Shown here in pieces: positions 8,454-15,760 of a DNA stretch of 46,053 nucleotides. Origin of the DNA: Bacteroides sp. Lineage in GTDB: Bacteria; Bacteroidota; Bacteroidia; Bacteroidales; SM23-62. Position 1 is the stretch's first letter; every line of letters starts with the position of its first letter. Location of the stretch: NCBI GenBank assembly GCA_011053095.1, contig DRHS01000235.1:1-46053 (forward strand), written 5' to 3'. Position numbers and translations under genes: made by a program. The notes below the pieces were generated by a model that saw only the letters and a program-made list of their open reading frames with translations, did no database searches and was not told the DNA's origin.

Positions 8454-10052
8454 ATGAAAACTCATTCGACAAAATTTCTGATCCTTGTTGTAATCATGAG
8501 TATGACAGTTTATTCCTGTCAGAATCAGTCCGGCGAAAAAGTTTCCCAAAGCACCGATGAATTCTTCCTGGAGGAAATTTCAATCAGCGAAATGCAGGAA
8601 GCCTACAGGCTTGGCAAGTACTCGATTACGGATGTTGTTAAGGCATACCTTGACCGGATCGAGGCTATTGACCGGAACGGTCCTGCTCTTAATTCCATTA
8701 TTCAAATAAACCCGGATGCCCTGTTAATTGCGAAGGAATTGGATGAGGAGCTGGCAGCTGGTAATATCAGGGGACCCCTGCATGGAATACCGGTTATTCT
8801 GAAAGATAATATTGATACACACGACAAAATGCCCACTACAGCAGGATCGAGGGCCCTGAAAAATTCCTATCCCCTTCAGGACAGCTGGGTAGCAAAGAAA
8901 TTCAGGGATGCCGGAGCCATCATTATAGCAAAATCAAATCTCAGTGAGTGGGCCAATTTTCGCGCTGATTTCTCATCAAGTGGCTGGAGCGGGGTAGGGG
9001 GACAAACGAAGAATCCATATGTACTTGACCGCAATCCATGCGGTTCAAGTTCCGGTTCGGGAGTGGCAGTCTCTGCAAATCTATGTGCCATAGCAATCGG
9101 AACGGAAACCAACGGCTCAATTGTATGTCCCTCGACTGCAACCGGCATTGTTGGGTTCAAACCTACTGTGGGACTAATAAGCCGTTCCGGGATTATACCC
9201 ATTTCATTTACTCAGGATACACCCGGACCGATGGGACGAACGGTTGAAGATGTTGCCATTTGCCTTGGTGAACTGGTCGGGATTGATCCGTCTGACAGCA
9301 AAACTCTGGATTCAGAAGGCCATTCCCATACAGACTATACGAAGTTCTTAATTACCGATGGACTGGAAGGGAAACGTATCGGGCTGATGAAGGATGTTAT
9401 GGGATTCCATTATAAAGTAGATGTTCTAATGGAAGAAACAGTTGAATTCCTTGAAAGCCAGGGAGCTGAGGTAATTGAGCTGGAATGGCCGGGAGACAAA
9501 AAATACAGGCAGGCCTCCTTTCAGGTATTGCTGTATGAATTTAAAGATGGACTGAATAAGTATTTCAGTGGACTGGGAAACAATGCCCCGGTTAAAAGCC
9601 TTGAAGAATTGATCAAATTCAATATTGCCGATTCCGTTGAGTTAAGGCATTTTGACCAGGAGATCCTTGAATTGGCACAGGAAAAGGGAGATCTGGATGA
9701 ACAAGAATATAAGGAGTCACTACTGAAAATGCACAGTGCCACAAGGGAAGAGGGCATTGATAAACTCATGGATGAGCATGAGCTTGATGCATTGATAGCC
9801 CCGACAGGATCTCCTGCCTGGAAAACCGACCTGGTAAACGGGGATAATTTCCTTGGCTCAAGCTCATCTTTTGCGGCCATCTCAGGGTATCCGAATATTA
9901 CAGTTCCGATGGGATTTATTGACGGATTACCGGTGGGAGTATCATTTTTCGGCAGGGCATGGAGTGAACCTCTGCTCCTGGAAATTGCCTATGGGTTTGA
10001 ACAGGGAACAAAACACAGGACGGCGCCCGGATTCCTGGCAACGGATAATTAG
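8454..10052 (+). CDS. Amidase-signature family lipoprotein
   Basis: About 532 residues. ATG at 8454 is preferred over an in-frame TTG at 8448. A lipoprotein signal ends in the lipobox VYSC (Cys22). The amidase signature is complete: Lys117 in VILKDNID, the serine loop CGSSSGSG (about 196-203) holding the cis-Ser, and TETNGSIVCPST with the nucleophile at Ser222, followed by GIVGFKPT and TPGPMGRTVEDVA. Catalysis would be the Ser-cisSer-Lys type, hydrolysing a C-N amide bond. Unlike GatA it is exported and has no GatB/C neighbours, so a peptide- or amide-hydrolysing role in the periplasm is more likely. It follows the serine hydrolase by 103 bases on the same strand. Confidence 0.9.
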   Translation: MKTHSTKFLILVVIMSMTVYSCQNQSGEKVSQSTDEFFLEEISISEMQEAYRLGKYSITDVVKAYLDRIEAIDRNGPALNSIIQINPDALLIAKELDEELAAGNIRGPLHGIPVILKDNIDTHDKMPTTAGSRALKNSYPLQDSWVAKKFRDAGAIIIAKSNLSEWANFRADFSSSGWSGVGGQTKNPYVLDRNPCGSSSGSGVAVSANLCAIAIGTETNGSIVCPSTATGIVGFKPTVGLISRSGIIPISFTQDTPGPMGRTVEDVAICLGELVGIDPSDSKTLDSEGHSHTDYTKFLITDGLEGKRIGLMKDVMGFHYKVDVLMEETVEFLESQGAEVIELEWPGDKKYRQASFQVLLYEFKDGLNKYFSGLGNNAPVKSLEELIKFNIADSVELRHFDQEILELAQEKGDLDEQEYKESLLKMHSATREEGIDKLMDEHELDALIAPTGSPAWKTDLVNGDNFLGSSSSFAAISGYPNITVPMGFIDGLPVGVSFFGRAWSEPLLLEIAYGFEQGTKHRTAPGFLATDN

Positions 10053-10095
10053 ATTCCCTGGACCCGGCATTCCGAGTGTCAGCTGTTCCGGAAAT

Positions 10096-10980
10096 CTACT
10101 CCGCTCTCTTCTTGTAATAAGCAGCCTTCTCTTCGTCCTCCAGCCTGGTATAAATATTGGCAAGGTATGAGGCATAATCAGGTTTTGGATATAGGCTGTG
10201 GAGCTTCAGGAAATAGTCGCGGGATTTTCTGAAATCGGAGTTTACCTGTTTAAAAGTTTCCAGGAGGATGGCATATTGTTTATGTGTACGATTTTGCTTG
10301 TAGGCTTTCATCTGGGACAAATAGCTGTTCTCAGCACTCCAGAAGTAGGTTTCTCCAAACCACATGAGGCCGGATTCATTATTTGCATCCTTGTCAAGCA
10401 CTCTTTTGCCAAGGGTGTTACATAGTTCATTTTTCTCCTGGATCCTGTTGATGTTAAGATAAACCTCAAGGTTCGCAACATTATCCCTGGACAGACTATC
10501 CATTCCTGCCCACAATTCATCTGCCAGTTCGAAGTTTTCACTTTCAAGGCAGGTCTGGAACAATCTTGTCCGCATTTCCCCGATATATTTTCCCTGAGGA
10601 TACTTCCCTAAATAGGATTCCAGAGAGCCAATTTCCTTGGAGAGGTTATCGATCTGCCTGTAGTTCCTGGCAAGATAATAGTACATTTCCTCACCGTAGT
10701 AATCCTGTCCCCTTGCTTTTTCCAGATAGTTGAGGGATTTATCATATTCTTCCAACTCAAACGCAGAGGCGCCCGCAAAAAAATATACCTCCCCGGAAGC
10801 CATTTTCCCCCTGGATTCCACATCTCCTATGATCTGCTCTGATCGTTCGAGAGTTTTCGTATAATCATTTTCCAGATAGGAGGACTCCACTTCTTTTGTC
10901 AATTCCAGGTACTTTCCCCCGGAACACCCGAGGAAAAGAACTAAATAAGTCCCCCAGACAATTCCTAAAACATATTTCAT
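10096..10980 (-). CDS. TPR-repeat lipoprotein
   Basis: A 294-residue protein with a lipoprotein signal (LFLGC, Cys19). The rest is helical and made of degenerate tetratricopeptide repeats, for example YFFAGASAFELEEYDKSLNYLEKA, YYYLARNYRQIDNLSKEIGSLESYL and, near the end, YASYLANIYTRLEDEEKAAYYKKRA. Such lipoproteins act as scaffolds for envelope protein complexes; the partner is unknown. It converges on the amidase with a 43-base gap and is preceded by its own promoter-like site, so it appears to be a single-gene unit. Confidence 0.8.
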   Translation of the reverse strand: MKYVLGIVWGTYLVLFLGCSGGKYLELTKEVESSYLENDYTKTLERSEQIIGDVESRGKMASGEVYFFAGASAFELEEYDKSLNYLEKARGQDYYGEEMYYYLARNYRQIDNLSKEIGSLESYLGKYPQGKYIGEMRTRLFQTCLESENFELADELWAGMDSLSRDNVANLEVYLNINRIQEKNELCNTLGKRVLDKDANNESGLMWFGETYFWSAENSYLSQMKAYKQNRTHKQYAILLETFKQVNSDFRKSRDYFLKLHSLYPKPDYASYLANIYTRLEDEEKAAYYKKRAE

Positions 10981-11005
10981 AATTGAATGCTAAAATTAAG
11001 GTGGG

Positions 11006-11013
11006 CAAATATA
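11006..11013 (-). promoter_or_regulatory. -7 element upstream of the TPR lipoprotein gene
   Basis: On the minus strand this reads TATATTTG, a perfect match to the Bacteroidota -7 consensus TAnnTTTG, 26 bases before the start codon at 10980. The -33 TTG is not at the expected spacing, so the promoter may be weak or need help. Confidence 0.4.
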
Positions 11014-11060
11014 GCAAAACATGCCGGAAAGTAGTGTGATCATCCGGGGCTCAGGGATAA

Positions 11061-11945
11061 TTAATGATACCTCCTGATTTTTCCCTTTATAAGGAAAAGC
11101 TGCCTGATTTCGGTCTTGCCGATCTCCATTGGCTCTGCACTTCCGTTGGAAGGCATTAAAAGGAGTGTCTCCGGATGATTGGAATTCTTAATAAAACGCA
11201 ATACATTAATCTTATCCGTAATGATGATATACGGCAGATCGTAGATATATGTGTTCTTATCGACAAGATCGGCCAGAATAATCTCTCCGGGCTGAAAATC
11301 GGGTAACATTTCCTCTCCAAACACCTCAAGCGCAATATCACATTCAAGAAATGATTCGATCCTGACGATATGAGCAGGCCGTGCATTGGCACAGCTAAGC
11401 AGTTCCTTTAGTTCTCCCTCGATCGTTGAGCCGAATGTTTTGATCATTTTATTGAGTGTGTCCGGCGGAATGTAATCACCTACATTCGATCGGCTCATCA
11501 TAGGGATCTGGTTGTAACGCACCCATTCAGGGTTGAGTTCGGGGAAAGCCTCGAGGTATTTTTTTATAAGTTGTTCAGAAGGAGGCTCATTCTCATAAAA
11601 GAATTTTCGCAATTCATTTTCAGCAACATCCAGTTTCTCTGCAACCTCAGCCAGGGTAATGGCATACTTTCGGTGAATATGAGAAAGCCTGTCATTAAGG
11701 TTAGTGAATGAATCTTCAGCAATCGAAAACATTTGTCCCTGTCCCGCAATCAGCCAGCGTACATTCAGCATGTGGTACTTTGAAAGTATCCGGAATATAA
11801 CATCATAGCTTGGACTCCGGTTAGGATTGTTGATGATGTTGGTAATAGTGGAATTATTTTTTAATCCTATTTCCTTTGAAAATGAGTTTTTATTGAGTCC
11901 TAACTCTTTAATCAGCAGTGCAATCCGTTCTCCAATGTCGGTCAT
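11061..11945 (-). CDS. XRE-type transcriptional regulator with S24-like C-terminal domain
   Basis: A 294-residue protein. Residues 3-60 are an XRE helix-turn-helix (GERIALLIKELGLNKNSFSKEIGL...STITNIIN). A second HTH-like helical segment spans about 82-130 (YAITLAEVAEKLDVAENELRKFF). The C-terminal third (about 195-292) resembles the LexA/CI peptidase S24 fold. In self-cleaving members the motif is GDSM; here it is GEEM (210-213), so the nucleophile Ser is replaced by Glu, and no convincing catalytic Lys is seen. The protein is therefore probably a non-cleaving regulator that uses the domain for dimerisation or ligand sensing. It is divergent from the YfiR-SpoIIE/SiaC operon and may control it; the 398-bp region between them holds inverted repeats. 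Confidence 0.85.
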   Translation of the reverse strand: MTDIGERIALLIKELGLNKNSFSKEIGLKNNSTITNIINNPNRSPSYDVIFRILSKYHMLNVRWLIAGQGQMFSIAEDSFTNLNDRLSHIHRKYAITLAEVAEKLDVAENELRKFFYENEPPSEQLIKKYLEAFPELNPEWVRYNQIPMMSRSNVGDYIPPDTLNKMIKTFGSTIEGELKELLSCANARPAHIVRIESFLECDIALEVFGEEMLPDFQPGEIILADLVDKNTYIYDLPYIIITDKINVLRFIKNSNHPETLLLMPSNGSAEPMEIGKTEIRQLFLIKGKIRRYH

Positions 11946-12025
11946 TATTACTTAGGGTTTTGTTCAAGTGGGAAGGGTTAGATGAAAAAAAATTATCATA
12001 CTTTCAAAAGGCAGTAAAATAATTA

Positions 12026-12033
12026 TATATTTG
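12026..12033 (+). promoter_or_regulatory. -7 promoter element pointing toward the hairpin and the YfiR-SpoIIE gene
   Basis: TATATTTG is an exact match to the Bacteroidota -7 consensus. The -33 site 19 bases upstream is poor (TCA at 12004-12006, with TTT two bases before it). A transcript from here would begin near 12040 and run through an 8-bp inverted repeat and the long hairpin before reaching the GTG start at 12344. Confidence 0.4.
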
Positions 12034-12039
12034 TGTCAT

Positions 12040-12079
12040 AAATGTACGAAAAACAATTACCGCATTGGCAGGTACATTT
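12040..12079. promoter_or_regulatory. Inverted repeat, possible operator at the predicted transcription start
   Basis: AAATGTAC (12040-12047) and GTACATTT (12072-12079) form a perfect 8-bp inverted repeat with a 24-base spacer, starting right after the -7 element. It could be the binding site of the divergently encoded XRE/S24 regulator, or a stem at the 5' end of the leader RNA. Both are inferences. Confidence 0.35.
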
Positions 12080-12160
12080 TGCAAATCATGTCGTTGTTTG
12101 ACAAACTGAACAAAATAATCCATAATAATCAGGCTCAGCTAGGTTAATGGAACAAAATAC

Positions 12161-12270
12161 AAAGGGGAAGAAAAGACCAGTTCATTCCAATGTTTAATTC
12201 TTATGGTAGTGGTTTCATTTCAAACATTAATCTCAAAATGAACTGGTCTTCCTCTTTGTTTCCCCTTTTT
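12161..12270 (+). repeat. Long imperfect hairpin in the leader of the YfiR-SpoIIE/SiaC operon, terminator-like end
   Basis: This lies in the only gene-free stretch longer than 300 bases (11946-12343). Three nested stems line up: 12161-12169 with 12260-12268 (AAAGGGGAA / TTCCCCTTT), 12173-12186 with 12237-12250 (14 bp perfect, AAGACCAGTTCATT) and 12189-12195 with 12222-12228 (AATGTTT / AAACATT), around a 26-base loop. The outer stem is followed by TTTTT (12266-12270), as in an intrinsic terminator. It may be an attenuator, the end of a short stand-alone RNA (about 12040-12270), or a relic of a small inverted-repeat element; no clear target-site duplication flanks it. No ORF of note is present in the rest of the stretch. 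Confidence 0.6.
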
Positions 12271-12343
12271 CAATCAGTTTTCTCTTCATTTACCGATTTT
12301 CTTCATTCCTCACCATAAATAATTATTTTCATACATTTATGGG

Positions 12344-14326
12344 GTGAAGTCTCTCTCCCTAAATCTCTGTTTCCTGTCAATTTCAGTTGCACTCAGCCTG
12401 GCTTTTGCGAGTGGTCAGGCCGTTACAGAAGAATGGCTAAAATCTGAATACACTCTGTTACTCGCAGGATATATCAGCTGGCCTGATGAAGCAGAAATAG
12501 ATACTTTCCAAATAGGTGTCCTCGCATCTCAACCGATATATGTACAGATGAGCCTGAAGTCCGGGTTGGACTCGCTGAAGAACAAGCCTTTTCATGTCAG
12601 TTATTATAAGAGCCTTAAGGATATTCAGTCGGTCGATATTCTGTATGTTGATGAGAGAAAGAACAATTCCCTCAAAAAGATCTTCAACAAGATCGAAGGA
12701 CAAAAGGTTCTGGTTGTAACCGACAGCGCCAAAACCCAGGATTTCACCATGATTAATATCCTGGGGATGAATCTGGCGGGCAGCAAGCCGTTCCAGTTAA
12801 ATAAATTAAATATTGATAATGCAGGATTAAAGGTTGATCCGAAAATATTATTTGTTGGCGGAAGCGAGGATGACCTGAGGGATATTTACCGGGAGCTGAA
12901 AGTTGAAGAAGATGCAATGCGGGCAGAGCTGGATTCCCTCAACCAGGAAATGGTACAAAAAAAGAAAGAGCTGGCAGAGAGTGAGCAAAAACTCGAGCAA
13001 AGATCTATAGAGGTTGAGATGCTTGTTAATGAGATCGATTTGCAAACCGAGCAGTTAACGACCCTTTCGGATAGTGTTAACCTGAAGCAGATGGACCTGA
13101 TTGATAAGATCCGCCTGCTGGCAGATCAGGAAAAAAGGGTAAAACAAAGGGAAGCAGAGATCAATACTCTTAATCTGGATATCAGGGAGAAGGAAGCTGA
13201 TATCGCTGATCGCAGCAAGTTAATTGACAAGCAGCTCGAAAATATTGGCCTGCAGAAGGCTATGATGAACGATCAACAAAAGATTCTTGACAGCCAGAAA
13301 ATCAAGATAGAACGGCAAAAAATGGTATTAATATTTTTCCTTATTCTGTCTGTTCTTATACTTGGACTTGGTTTTGTGAGTTACCGTGCCTATCAGATTA
13401 AAAAACGTGCCAATCGGATCTTACATGATAAGAACAAGCTAATTGGGGAACAGAAATCAAACATCATCAACCAGAAGGAAGAGATCCAGACCCAGCGTGA
13501 TGAATTGCAGGAAGTAAACAAAAAGATCGAAAAGCAGAACCTGAATATTACCGACAGCATATATTATGCTCTTACCATTCAGCAGGCAATGCTGCCAGAT
13601 GTTGATGAGATGAAAAAATTGTTTGACGGTTTTATCGTCTACCTTCCCAAGGATATTGTCTCAGGTGATTTTTACTGGTTTACTCATCAACGTAAGAAAA
13701 AGACACGTGAAAGGTCATATTACCTTGCGGCGGTGGATTGTACCGGACATGGAGTTCCTGGAGGTTTTCTTTCGATGATTGGTGCCCGGGCACTGGAAGC
13801 TATTGTTAATGAATACAGGATTGATAAGACTGATGAGATCCTGGAATTTATGGATAAAAGGATCCGTAGTGCTCTAAATCAGCATAAGACTTCTAACGAT
13901 GACGGAATGGATGTCTGTCTGTGCAAGATTACACCCGCCAGCGAAGATCCGGACGAAAAGGAAGTATACTTAAGTTTCTCCGGTGCCAGGCGTCCCCTTT
14001 TTCTTGTGCGCTCGGGTAATGAGGTGGAAGTTATCAGGGGAGACAGGCGTACTATTGGAGGTAAGCATTTCAATCCGAATCCTTTCTCCAAAAATGAACT
14101 TGCACTCAAGAAGGGTGACCGCATCTACCTGACCAGCGATGGACTTATGGATCAGCATTCCAAAACAAGGGAGAAATATGGTACCAGGAGGTTTATTGAA
14201 TTTCTGAATAAAACCAAAAATATAGGTATGAATGAGCAGCAGACAAAACTTGAGGAGGAGATAATGGAATTCATGAAACTTGAAAAACAGCGTGATGATA
14301 TCACAATTATGGGGATAAAACTGTAA
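12344..14326 (+). CDS. Membrane PP2C-type phosphatase: YfiR-like sensor, coiled coil, SpoIIE domain
   Basis: A 660-residue protein starting with GTG; an ATG just upstream runs into TGA after one codon and no other start fits. Signal peptide 1-24, then a YfiR/DUF4154-like periplasmic domain (about 27-180). A long coiled coil (185-325) follows, then one transmembrane helix (327-348), a second coiled coil (350-400) and a SpoIIE/PP2C phosphatase domain (405-660). The last contains DIVSGDFYW and AAVDCTGHGVPGGFLS, whose Asp residues bind the two metals. Such phosphatases dephosphorylate a Ser/Thr of an anti-anti-sigma-like protein. The SiaC-type gene 33 bases downstream is the obvious substrate, so an envelope signal is probably turned into partner switching. 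YfiR-like input joined to SpoIIE output is not the usual SiaA layout. Confidence 0.87.
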   Translation: MKSLSLNLCFLSISVALSLAFASGQAVTEEWLKSEYTLLLAGYISWPDEAEIDTFQIGVLASQPIYVQMSLKSGLDSLKNKPFHVSYYKSLKDIQSVDILYVDERKNNSLKKIFNKIEGQKVLVVTDSAKTQDFTMINILGMNLAGSKPFQLNKLNIDNAGLKVDPKILFVGGSEDDLRDIYRELKVEEDAMRAELDSLNQEMVQKKKELAESEQKLEQRSIEVEMLVNEIDLQTEQLTTLSDSVNLKQMDLIDKIRLLADQEKRVKQREAEINTLNLDIREKEADIADRSKLIDKQLENIGLQKAMMNDQQKILDSQKIKIERQKMVLIFFLILSVLILGLGFVSYRAYQIKKRANRILHDKNKLIGEQKSNIINQKEEIQTQRDELQEVNKKIEKQNLNITDSIYYALTIQQAMLPDVDEMKKLFDGFIVYLPKDIVSGDFYWFTHQRKKKTRERSYYLAAVDCTGHGVPGGFLSMIGARALEAIVNEYRIDKTDEILEFMDKRIRSALNQHKTSNDDGMDVCLCKITPASEDPDEKEVYLSFSGARRPLFLVRSGNEVEVIRGDRRTIGGKHFNPNPFSKNELALKKGDRIYLTSDGLMDQHSKTREKYGTRRFIEFLNKTKNIGMNEQQTKLEEEIMEFMKLEKQRDDITIMGIKL

Positions 14327-14359
14327 ATTTATTGCAATCAATTAATAAAACCAGCACTC

Positions 14360-14782
14360 ATGGAAAAACTTCATATCCCTGTAGAAGAAGAAGAATACGA
14401 TAAGCCTTACATTAACTTTGATGCGTCGACCGGTAAATGCGAAATATCCGGTGAAAGCTTTCCGGAAAAAACCGAGGATTTTTACGGACGCCTTATGGAT
14501 TGGCTTCAGCAATACATGGGAGAGGTAAAGGGTCCCCTCGATTTTACATTCTCACTTTCGTATTTCAATACCAGTTCTTCCAAGCGTCTCCTGCATATTA
14601 TGATCCTCCTGCAGGAGTATGTTACAAAAGGAGGCAAGGTGAAGGCTCAATGGAATTATGATCCGGAGGACCTTGACCTGGAGGAGGACATAGAGGATCT
14701 GAAGGTCATATCAAAACTGGATATAAAAATGAATCCGGAAGGAGGGGAGACACGCTATAAGAAATGGAGTGATAGTCTATAA
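14360..14782 (+). CDS. SiaC-family (DUF1987) regulatory phosphoprotein
   Basis: A 140-residue cytoplasmic protein with a STAS-like alpha/beta fold. The SLSYFNTSSSKRLLHI segment (66-80) matches the SiaC family, where the Thr in the YFNT motif (here Thr71) is phosphorylated by the SiaB kinase and dephosphorylated by the SiaA SpoIIE-type phosphatase. In Pseudomonas the unphosphorylated protein binds and activates a diguanylate cyclase; the target here is unknown. It is 33 bases downstream of the YfiR-SpoIIE gene and probably co-transcribed with it. No SiaB-like kinase gene is in the window. The last 6 bases overlap the convergent eIF2B-like gene. Confidence 0.85.
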   Translation: MEKLHIPVEEEEYDKPYINFDASTGKCEISGESFPEKTEDFYGRLMDWLQQYMGEVKGPLDFTFSLSYFNTSSSKRLLHIMILLQEYVTKGGKVKAQWNYDPEDLDLEEDIEDLKVISKLDIKMNPEGGETRYKKWSDSL

Positions 14783-15667
14783 TGTGGGTTTCATGTTTTC
14801 AACCTGGGAGGGTTTCAGCACATCCTCTTCTGTTATAAATCCATCAACCCAGGATGAGGGGGTTTTTTCAAAGTAATAATTCTCAACGCTGATACCATTC
14901 GGTGGATCCAGCCAAATCTCCTCTTCCGGTTTTTGTTCTTCGTAGTAGTCCATCTCCTGGCGTGAGGGCGGCAGGTTGGACCAGAATTTACGGCTGTCAG
15001 CAAGGACATAAATGGGAATTCCTGCATTCTTTCCGGCAAGACAAATATTATACGTACCAGCCTTGTTAACAAAATAATCCCGGTAGATGGAGTCAGCGCC
15101 AAGGAGTATCATATTAATTTCTCCAAGGTGTCTTGAAAAGCCAACATCGGGAACCAATGTTACTTCGTATCCCAGCCTGCTGATCATGGATGCCTGCATT
15201 CGGCCTTCAAAAACCGGTCTCGATTCAGTCTGGATGACCTTTATTTTTTTTCGGTTGCCTGAATACTGGTGGAAAACTTCCTTAACTGCACTGCTCTGGC
15301 TGTGGATGAGTATCTGTTTCTGGCTCATATCTATGACCGAAACGGCCTGTGTTGCCAGCCGGGTGCTCACCTTCGACCATATGACCTTATATTCCCTCAG
15401 GAATCCCAGTAAATTTCTTCCCCATTCCTCCCTTTCTTCATTCAGCACACGGATAATCTGGTTGTAAAAATGAACAAGAACGAAAAGTGTTTTATGCGAT
15501 TCCTGGAGTTTGCGGACATGGTCCATTAGAAATCCACGGTCTTTAGTGGACTGTAAATCTCCCTTTTCAAGCCAGTAAAGGATTAGCTCTATATACTGTT
15601 CAAGCAGTTCAGCCGAACCGGAATAATTATCCGATTCAAATTTTTTCAGGTCCGCTTTCCAGTTCAT
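14777..15667 (-). CDS. eIF2B alpha/MtnA-like family protein
   Basis: A 296-residue protein. The first about 100 residues are helical and not recognised. Residues 105-230 have the fold signature of the IF-2B/ribose-1,5-bisphosphate isomerase/MtnA family: IQTESRPVFEGRMQA (145-159), LLGADSIYRDYFVNKAGT (188-205) and AGIPIYVLADSRKF (215-228). Catalytic members isomerise phosphorylated aldoses; ISOCOT-fold relatives without the full active site serve as regulators. The Asp of GAD is kept, but Cys of the isomerase active site was not identified. The C-terminal 60 residues are acidic with several Trp and Pro. Function is unknown; it converges with siaC. Confidence 0.7.
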   Translation of the reverse strand: MNWKADLKKFESDNYSGSAELLEQYIELILYWLEKGDLQSTKDRGFLMDHVRKLQESHKTLFVLVHFYNQIIRVLNEEREEWGRNLLGFLREYKVIWSKVSTRLATQAVSVIDMSQKQILIHSQSSAVKEVFHQYSGNRKKIKVIQTESRPVFEGRMQASMISRLGYEVTLVPDVGFSRHLGEINMILLGADSIYRDYFVNKAGTYNICLAGKNAGIPIYVLADSRKFWSNLPPSRQEMDYYEEQKPEEEIWLDPPNGISVENYYFEKTPSSWVDGFITEEDVLKPSQVENMKPTL

Positions 15668-15760
15668 TCAGGGGTTAGAATTATTCTGCTGCAAAATAAG
15701 AATATTTCCCAAGATAATGAGAGTTGCCATCCTTAACTTGATTGATACATCTATGAAATA

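Noticed and set aside
8454..10052. GatA subunit of the tRNA amidotransferase
   Set aside because: It has a lipoprotein signal and no GatB or GatC neighbour, so an exported amidase fits better.
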